The translations under genes and the position numbers were made by a program. Below are positions 58,863 to 64,000 of a stretch of 64,000 nt of DNA, piece after piece. Within the stretch, counting starts at the first letter, position 1. Each line of letters opens with the position of its first letter. The notes below the pieces were generated by a model. That model saw nothing but the letters and a program-made list of their open reading frames with translations. It was not told where the DNA came from and searched no databases. Origin of the DNA: Bog-473 sp963807775 (GTDB lineage Bacteria > Actinomycetota > Acidimicrobiia > Acidimicrobiales > RAAP-2); NCBI GenBank assembly GCA_963807775.1, contig CAWECY010000004.1, positions 496,001 through 560,000 of the forward strand, written 5' to 3'.

Positions 58863-60822
58863 TCAGGTCGACGCGCCCGTTTCGTCGAGCCAGGCCTCGA
58901 AGGCGAGGACGGCCCACAGTGGGTATTCCAGCCCGGGCCGCCCGGCCTGGTGGGCGTCCCAGCAGGCTCGCACCGCCACCGGGTCGAAGAAACCCTGGTC
59001 CCGCAGACGGGACGCAGCGAGGAGGTCCTCGGCCCAGTCGCGCAGCGGCCCGCGCAGCCACGCGCCCAGGGGGGGATCGAACCCCGTCTTGGGCCGGTCG
59101 AACAGGTGGCGGGGCACGTGCCGCTCCAGGAGGAGGCGCAGGGCCCGCTTGCCCACCCCGCCGCGGATGCGCAGTGAGGGCGGCAGATTCCAGGCCGCCT
59201 CCACCACCTTGTGGTCGACCAGGGGCGGCCGCACCTCGAGGCCGAAGGCCATGCTGGCCCGGTCGACCTTGACCAGCATCTCGTCGGGCAGCGTCGAGAG
59301 CGTGTCCCAGGCCATCATCTCCTCGGCCGGCGATCCCGCCAGGCCACAGAGGGGTGGCGGACCGCTCCAAGGGGAGTGGGGAGCCCCCACGACAACCGTT
59401 TCGGCGTCGTCCCAGGCCGAGACCAGGCTCATGTAGACCTCACGAGACGACCCGGCCGTCAGCAGGCGGGCCAGTTTGTGGGCGCGGGTGCCGAAGTCGG
59501 GCCCGATCGCGGCGGGCCGGAGGCGCTGGGCGCCGCGTCCGATGCCGTCCCACACCGTCCCGGGCACCGCGTCCAGCGCGCCGGCGGCGGCCCCGCGCAG
59601 GCGCCGGGGGAGGGGCAGCACCCGCCGGGCGAGGACTGCCCCCGCCGTGTAGCGGCGGTACCCGCCGAATGCCTCGTCACCGCCGTCCCCCGACAGGGCC
59701 ACGGTGACGTGGCGGCGGGCCTCGCGGCACATGAGGAGGGTGGGCAACTGGGACGGGTCGGCAAAGGGCTCGTCGTAGTAACGACCGAGGTGGGGCACCA
59801 GGTTCAGGGCATCGTCCGCCGTCAGCTCCATCCGGGTGTGGGCGGTGCCGAGGTGCCGGGCCACCGCTTCCGCGTGGTCCGCCTCGTCGAGCCCCTGGCC
59901 GGCGAAGCCCACCGTGAAGGTGCGCACCTGATCCGTGGACCCGGCCTGGGCCAGAGCGGTGACCAGGCTGGAGTCGATGCCACCTGAGAGGAAGGAGCCG
60001 ACGGGGACATCGGCGACCATGCGGCGGGACACGGCGTCGGCCAGCACCGCCTCGAGCTGGTCGAGGGCGCCCTGATCATCGCCCGCGGGCGGTCGTGCCG
60101 CCATGGCGGTCCGGGCCGCGGCGGGAAAGTCCCACCAGACCTCGGGCTCGGGCCAGTCGCGCTGGCCCGGGCGCAGGCTCACCAGCGTGGCCGCGGCCAG
60201 CTTCCGCGCCCCGGTGAAGATGGTCAGAGGGGCCGGGATGTAATTGAGACGCAGAAGGAGGGCCAGCCCCCGCCGGTCGATCTCCCGGTTGAAACGGGGG
60301 TGGGCGAGGAGCGCGCGCAGCTCCGAGCCGAAGAGGACGACGCCGTCCCTAATTGAGTAGTACAGCGGCTTCTCGCCCAGGCGGTCCCGGGTCAGGTGCA
60401 GGACGCGGTCCCGGCGGTCCCACAAGGCCAGGGCGAACATGGCATTCAGCCGCTCCAGAGTCGGGCGCAGGCCCCAGGCGGCCACCGCCTCCACCACCAC
60501 CTCGGTATCGCAGTGACCCCTGAGGCCTCGGCCTCCATCGGGTAGCGCGGCCCGCAGCTCGGCGGCGTTGTAACACTCTCCGTTGTAGGCGGCGACCCAA
60601 CGGCCATCGGCCGAGACCATGGGCTGGTGGCCGGCCGGCGAGAGGTCGATGACGGCCAGCCGGCGGTGACCGAAGCCCACCCCGGCCTCGCCGTCGCACC
60701 AGGTGCCCTCGTCGTCGGGCCCCCGATGGGTCAGGGGCCGGGCCATGGCGTCGAGCGAGCCCGGCTAGCTCCTGGGTCGTTCCCGACCAGCCCGGGTCCA
60801 GCAATCCGGCGATGCCGCACAT
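58863..60822 (-). CDS. asnB: Asparagine synthase-type amidotransferase, frameshifted near the start
   Basis: ATG 60822: MCGIAGLLDPGWSGTTQELA with Cys2, the glutaminase nucleophile. At about 60757 one extra base throws the frame; the protein resumes as DAMARPLTHRGPDDEGTW, YNGECYN, then synthase PP-loop GSFLSGGIDSSLVTAL, SGDGGDEAFGGYRRY and the C-terminal helices. Joined length is about 652 residues, normal for AsnB of the glycan group. An internal ATG at 60746 would give a chain without Cys2, able at most to use ammonia. Next to a UDP-sugar dehydrogenase it may make uronamide sugars (as WbpS does), but ordinary asparagine synthesis cannot be excluded. Confidence 0.85.
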
Positions 60823-60838
60823 TGTCTGCCCCCGACGA

Positions 60839-62096
60839 TCAGAGCTGCTCGACGTCGTTCCCGGTCAGCCGGTGCCGGGTGTCGAAGATGAACCGGGAGT
60901 GCTGGCGCACGAGATCCCAATCGAAGACGTCGTGGTCGGTGAGCACCACGACCGCGTCCGCTGCGCTCAGTTCCGCGGCGGTGAGATCGCACATCCGGAT
61001 ACGTGCGTCCATCCGGCTGCGCTCAATGTGCGGATCGACGGCGCCGACCTCGGCGCCCAAGGCGATCAGTCGGTCCGCCACAACAAGGGCGGGCGACTCC
61101 CGGAAGTCGCCCGTGTTGGGTTTGTAGGCCAGCCCGAGCAGGAGGACGCGGCTCCCGTTCATGATCTGCTTTCTCCGGTTGAACGCCATCATGAGGCGAC
61201 GCGCCACGTAGTCCGGCATGTGGTCGTTGATGTCATTCGCCAGCTCGACGAAGCGGAAGGCTTGGCCGGCTTGCCGCTTCACCTGCCATGACAGATAGCT
61301 CGGATCGACCGGAAGGCAGTGCCCGCCGACGCCCGGTCCGGGGTTGAAGCGGGTGAATCCGAACGGCTTCGTCCCGGCGGCGTTCAGGGATTCCCAGATG
61401 TCGATGCCGAGGTCCGACGCGAACATGGCCAGCTCGTTGACCAGAGCCACGTTCACATGGCGGTACGTGTTCTCGATGAGTTTCACGAGCTCGGCTTCCT
61501 GGGTCCGGCCGACCGCCACCGTGGTCTCGACCAGCCCGTCGTAGAAGGTCTGCACCGATGCCAGCGACCCGGCGTCAATGCCCGAGACCACCTTCGGTGT
61601 GTTGACCAGCTTCCAGGTCGGGTTGCCCGGATCGATCCGCTCGGGGCTGTAGCCCACGTGAAAGGCATCTCCAGCCGCTAACCCGGAGCCCGCTTCGAGG
61701 ATCGGGACCAGCAGCTCGACGGTCGTTCCCGGGTAGGTGGTGGATTCGAGGACCACGGTCGCCCCGGAGTGCAGATGGCGGGCCAGCATGGCACCGGCAT
61801 CCTCAATGAACGACAGGTCCGGGACGCCCTCCTTCAACGGGGTCGGCACCGTGATGAGAGCCACGTCGAATCCGTCGCACTGCCTTCTCATCCCCCGTCG
61901 CCATGTAGCGACCGCTGGCCAGCGCAGCCTCGAGCTGCGCGGAGGGCACGTCGTCGACGTAGGAGTCGCCGGCCGCCAGCCTCGCCGTGCGCGCCTCATC
62001 GGTGTCGAAGCCCACGACTCGGTGGCCCACCTCCACCGCCCGCATGGCGAGCGGCAGTCCGACATAGCCCTGACCGACGACCACCACTAACGGCAC
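60839..62096 (-). CDS. UDP-N-acetyl-hexosamine 6-dehydrogenase (WbpA/WecC type), frameshifted
   Basis: GTG 62096 with AAGGAG six bases upstream. NAD fold VVVVGQGYVGLPLAMRAVE, then after a break near 61885 the chain continues FDVALITVPTPLKEGVPDL, LESTTYPGTT, HVGYSPERIDPGNP, and the catalytic Cys in PGVGGHCLPVDPSYLSW. One extra G in AAGGCAG explains the shift. The PGNP.. motif and TTYPGTT favour UDP-N-acetylglucosamine or -mannosamine dehydrogenase over UDP-glucose dehydrogenase. Product: UDP-HexNAcA, a uronic acid donor for the glycan. About 419 residues joined. Confidence 0.85.
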
Positions 62097-62185
62097 GGGT
62101 GACTCCTTCCACGTGGTGACCAACCTCGGGCAGGTGGCAGCCAGTGAGGGGTCAGACTATCCCCGGTCAGGGGCTCTGGGCCGGC

Positions 62186-63046
62186 ATGGTGAAGCCGCCT
62201 GGCATGATGGCGGACGTGGGGAGATCGTCGGCGGCGAAGCGAGTCGGGCGCGGCGCCCTCAAGCGGGCGGCGGCGGCGCACGACTTGGTGCGCCGGCCCC
62301 AACCCGGACTCGTCGTCCTCTGCTATCACCGGGTCGGACGCCGCACGACATCACGGGTCGACCTGCCCGCTCGGCTCTTCGAAGAGCAAATGGCCCGGTT
62401 GGTGGCGGGCCCAGGCGTGGTCGACCTCGACGGCGCGCTGACCGCACTGGCCGGGCCGCCACCATCGGAGCCCGGTGCGGTGGTCATCACCTTCGACGAC
62501 GGCACGGCCGACTTCGTCGAGGAGGCGCTTCCCATTTTGGTCCGGCACCGGGTGCCCGCCACCCTGTACGTGGCGACCGACTTCGTCGAACGCGGCCGGC
62601 CGTTCCCCGGGAGCGGCACCCCGCTCAGCTGGTCCGCCCTGGCGGACGCCGTCTCGACGGGACTCGTCACGGTCGGCTCCCACACCGACACCCACGCCCT
62701 GCTCGATCGCCTGCCCGATGCCGCGGTGGACGGGGAGCTCGACCGCTCCATCTCCCTGATCGGCGAGCGGCTGGGTGTCGAGGCCCGACACTTCGCCTAC
62801 CCCAAGGCGCTGGCCGGCACGCCGGCGGCCGACCGAGCCGTGCGCGCGCGCTTCGCCTCCGCCGCTCTCGCCGGCACCCGGGCCAACCCCTACGGAGGGA
62901 CCGACCCGTATCGCCTGGCCCGCTCGCCGGTGCAGCTGGACGACGGGCTGGACTTCTTCGCCCGCAAGGTCGTCGGGGGGATGCGCATGGAGGACGACCT
63001 GCGGCGCCTGGTCAACCGTCGCCGTCTGGCGGGCGCCACCACTTGA
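62186..63046 (+). CDS. Polysaccharide deacetylase (NodB homology) family protein
   Basis: About 286 residues from ATG 62186; other in-frame ATGs at 62144, 62204 and 62207. VVLCYHRVG, motif 1 VVITFDDGTADF (the two Asp, metal and base), motif 2 VGSHTDTHALLD (the HxxxH metal site), then HFAYPKALAG (motif 3). This is CE4 family, acting on N- or O-acetyl groups of sugars. No signal peptide, so it may be cytosolic or start elsewhere. It is divergent from the dehydrogenase gene and convergent with the sugar transferase. Confidence 0.85.
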   Translation: MVKPPGMMADVGRSSAAKRVGRGALKRAAAAHDLVRRPQPGLVVLCYHRVGRRTTSRVDLPARLFEEQMARLVAGPGVVDLDGALTALAGPPPSEPGAVVITFDDGTADFVEEALPILVRHRVPATLYVATDFVERGRPFPGSGTPLSWSALADAVSTGLVTVGSHTDTHALLDRLPDAAVDGELDRSISLIGERLGVEARHFAYPKALAGTPAADRAVRARFASAALAGTRANPYGGTDPYRLARSPVQLDDGLDFFARKVVGGMRMEDDLRRLVNRRRLAGATT

Positions 63047-63062
63047 GGGAGTTCGGCCCGCT

Positions 63063-63638
63063 CTACCCTTTCTGCCCTTTGAACTCGGGCATGGTGGCGT
63101 GCCCGCCGTGGGAGACCCCGCGCCCGCGCAGGACGACCAGCGGTGTCTGCAGCAGAATGCGCACGTCGAGGGCCCAGGTGCGATGTTCGACGTACCAGGT
63201 GTCGAGTGCGAATTTCTCGTCCCAGGTGAGGGCGTTGCGACCCCGCACCTGGACCAGACCCGTCAGGCCCGGCTTGACCTCCAGGCGCCTCGCTTCCGCC
63301 GGGGAGTACTGGGCCGTGTACGCCACGGGCAGGGGACGGGGGCCGACGAGGTTCATCTCGCCCCGGACCACGTTCCACAGTTCCGGCAGCTCATCGAGGC
63401 TGGAACGACGGAGCAGGCGACCGACCCGGGTGATGCGGGCGGCATCGGGCTCCCCCGGCGAGCCAGGCGGGCGCATGGTGCGGAACTTCAGGAGACCGAA
63501 CGGCCGCCCGTCCAGCCCGGCGCGCTCGTGGACGAAGAGGAGGGGCCGGCCATCGGCGAGCCGCACCAGGACGGCGACCACGGCCAGCACCGGTGCGAGC
63601 ACGATGGCCAGGCCGCCGGCGACAGTGCGGTTCACCAT
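63063..63638 (-). CDS. Initiating sugar transferase (bacterial sugar transferase family)
   Basis: 191 residues, ATG start. One N-terminal membrane helix (VAGGLAIVLAPVLAVVAVLV), then the family core: LKFRTMRP, RITRVGRLLRRSSLDELPEL, MNLVGPRPL, PGLTGLVQVRGR and WDEKFALDTWYVE. Short PglC-like form without the five-helix N-domain. It moves a sugar-1-phosphate from UDP-sugar to undecaprenyl phosphate, the first step of the glycan. It overlaps the upstream DegT gene by seven bases. Confidence 0.92.
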   Translation of the reverse strand: MVNRTVAGGLAIVLAPVLAVVAVLVRLADGRPLLFVHERAGLDGRPFGLLKFRTMRPPGSPGEPDAARITRVGRLLRRSSLDELPELWNVVRGEMNLVGPRPLPVAYTAQYSPAEARRLEVKPGLTGLVQVRGRNALTWDEKFALDTWYVEHRTWALDVRILLQTPLVVLRGRGVSHGGHATMPEFKGQKG

Positions 63639-64000
63639 GCCGGCGCGGGGGTGGCGGCGGTGCGGGTCAGGGCGGCCGCCAGGGCCGCCGCAACGTCAGC
63701 CATCTCGTCGGTGGTGAGCAGGGAGTGCATGGGCAGGGACAGAATTCGCCCCGCCAGGTCGTCGGTCACCGGCAGATCGGGCGGTTGGCCCCCGAAGACG
63801 GGCTGTCGATGCGCCGGGGGGAAATACACGCGCGATTCGATCCCCTGCTGCGCCAGGTCGTCGATCACGGCATCCCGCCGGGCCGCGTCCGCGGGAGCCA
63901 GTGTCACCGTATAGAGCATGTGCACGTGGTCCCGGTCGGCTCGCACCACCGGCGCCTGCACGCCCTCCACCGGATCGAGGTGCCGATCGAGCTCGGCCGC
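63632..64000 (-). CDS. DegT/DnrJ/EryC1-family aminotransferase, partial (right edge)
   Basis: Only the last 122 or so residues are in the window; the frame is open to the edge. MLYTVTLAPADAARRDAVID, LAQQGIESRVYFPPAHRQPVF and LAGRILSLPMHSLLTTDEM are the typical C-terminal motifs of PLP-dependent sugar aminotransferases; the PLP Lys would lie outside. Coupled to the initiating sugar transferase, it probably prepares its amino-sugar substrate (for example QuiNAc4NAc or bacillosamine-like). Donor sugar not determinable. Confidence 0.83.
   Translation of the reverse strand, partial: AAELDRHLDPVEGVQAPVVRADRDHVHMLYTVTLAPADAARRDAVIDDLAQQGIESRVYFPPAHRQPVFGGQPPDLPVTDDLAGRILSLPMHSLLTTDEMADVAAALAAALTRTAATPAPAW

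Overview
The window is high-GC DNA (about 70% on sampled lines at both ends) with GTG/TTG starts and many 4-base start/stop overlaps. Its gene content fits an Actinomycetota chromosome, possibly Acidimicrobiia-like; the placement is inferred from gene style only. Most of the window is a surface-polysaccharide locus, into which other modules have been inserted.

Layout. 0-2.6 kb: two overlapping class III nucleotide cyclases and a small ribbon-helix-helix-like protein. 3-20.4 kb: glycan genes. These are GT4, GT2 and GT32-like glycosyltransferases, two sulfotransferases, three methyltransferases, a glycosyltransferase-methyltransferase fusion, and a Wzm/Wzt exporter whose ATPase carries a C-terminal glycan-recognition domain. 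20.4-42.6 kb: a stretch of visibly lower GC (about 55% on a sampled line). It holds two paralogous polytopic proteins separated by a methyltransferase, a 2OG-Fe(II) oxygenase, a second glycosyltransferase-methyltransferase fusion, an acyltransferase, two GT-C-like membrane proteins, a YfhO-like protein, a DPM1-like GT2, two more methyltransferases and several gene fragments. 42.7-52.5 kb: two divergent genes for very large secreted repeat proteins. One is beta-helix plus Ig-like (He_PIG type); the other, about 2,410 residues, has 7 RCC1 blades, an Ig-like domain, 21 MBG-type repeats each with a cysteine pair, and a solenoid-like end. They share a 270-bp promoter region. 52.6-57.3 kb: an acyl-CoA catabolic operon (two acyl-CoA dehydrogenases, a CaiB/BaiF CoA-transferase, two MaoC hydratases) behind a perfect 21-bp palindrome. 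57.3-64 kb: a second copy of one methyltransferase in inverted orientation, a VapBC module, then an AsnB-type amidotransferase, UDP-N-acetyl-hexosamine dehydrogenase, polysaccharide deacetylase, initiating sugar transferase and the end of a DegT-family aminotransferase.

How it fits together. The enzymes imply a glycan built on a polyprenyl carrier (sugar transferase, DegT, dehydrogenase, amidotransferase, glycosyltransferases), decorated by sulfate, methyl and acyl groups, and exported by Wzm/Wzt. The secreted repeat proteins may act on the same cell surface, but nothing in the sequence proves that link.

Caution. At least 14 single-base frameshifts break genes that are otherwise well conserved on both sides of the break, as insertions and deletions, some in short C or G runs. 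This looks more like uncorrected long-read indels than decay. Separate, truly degraded fragments also exist: an asnB start, a FkbM tail and two acyltransferase starts. Broken genes are listed with full-span coordinates and the break is given in the text.
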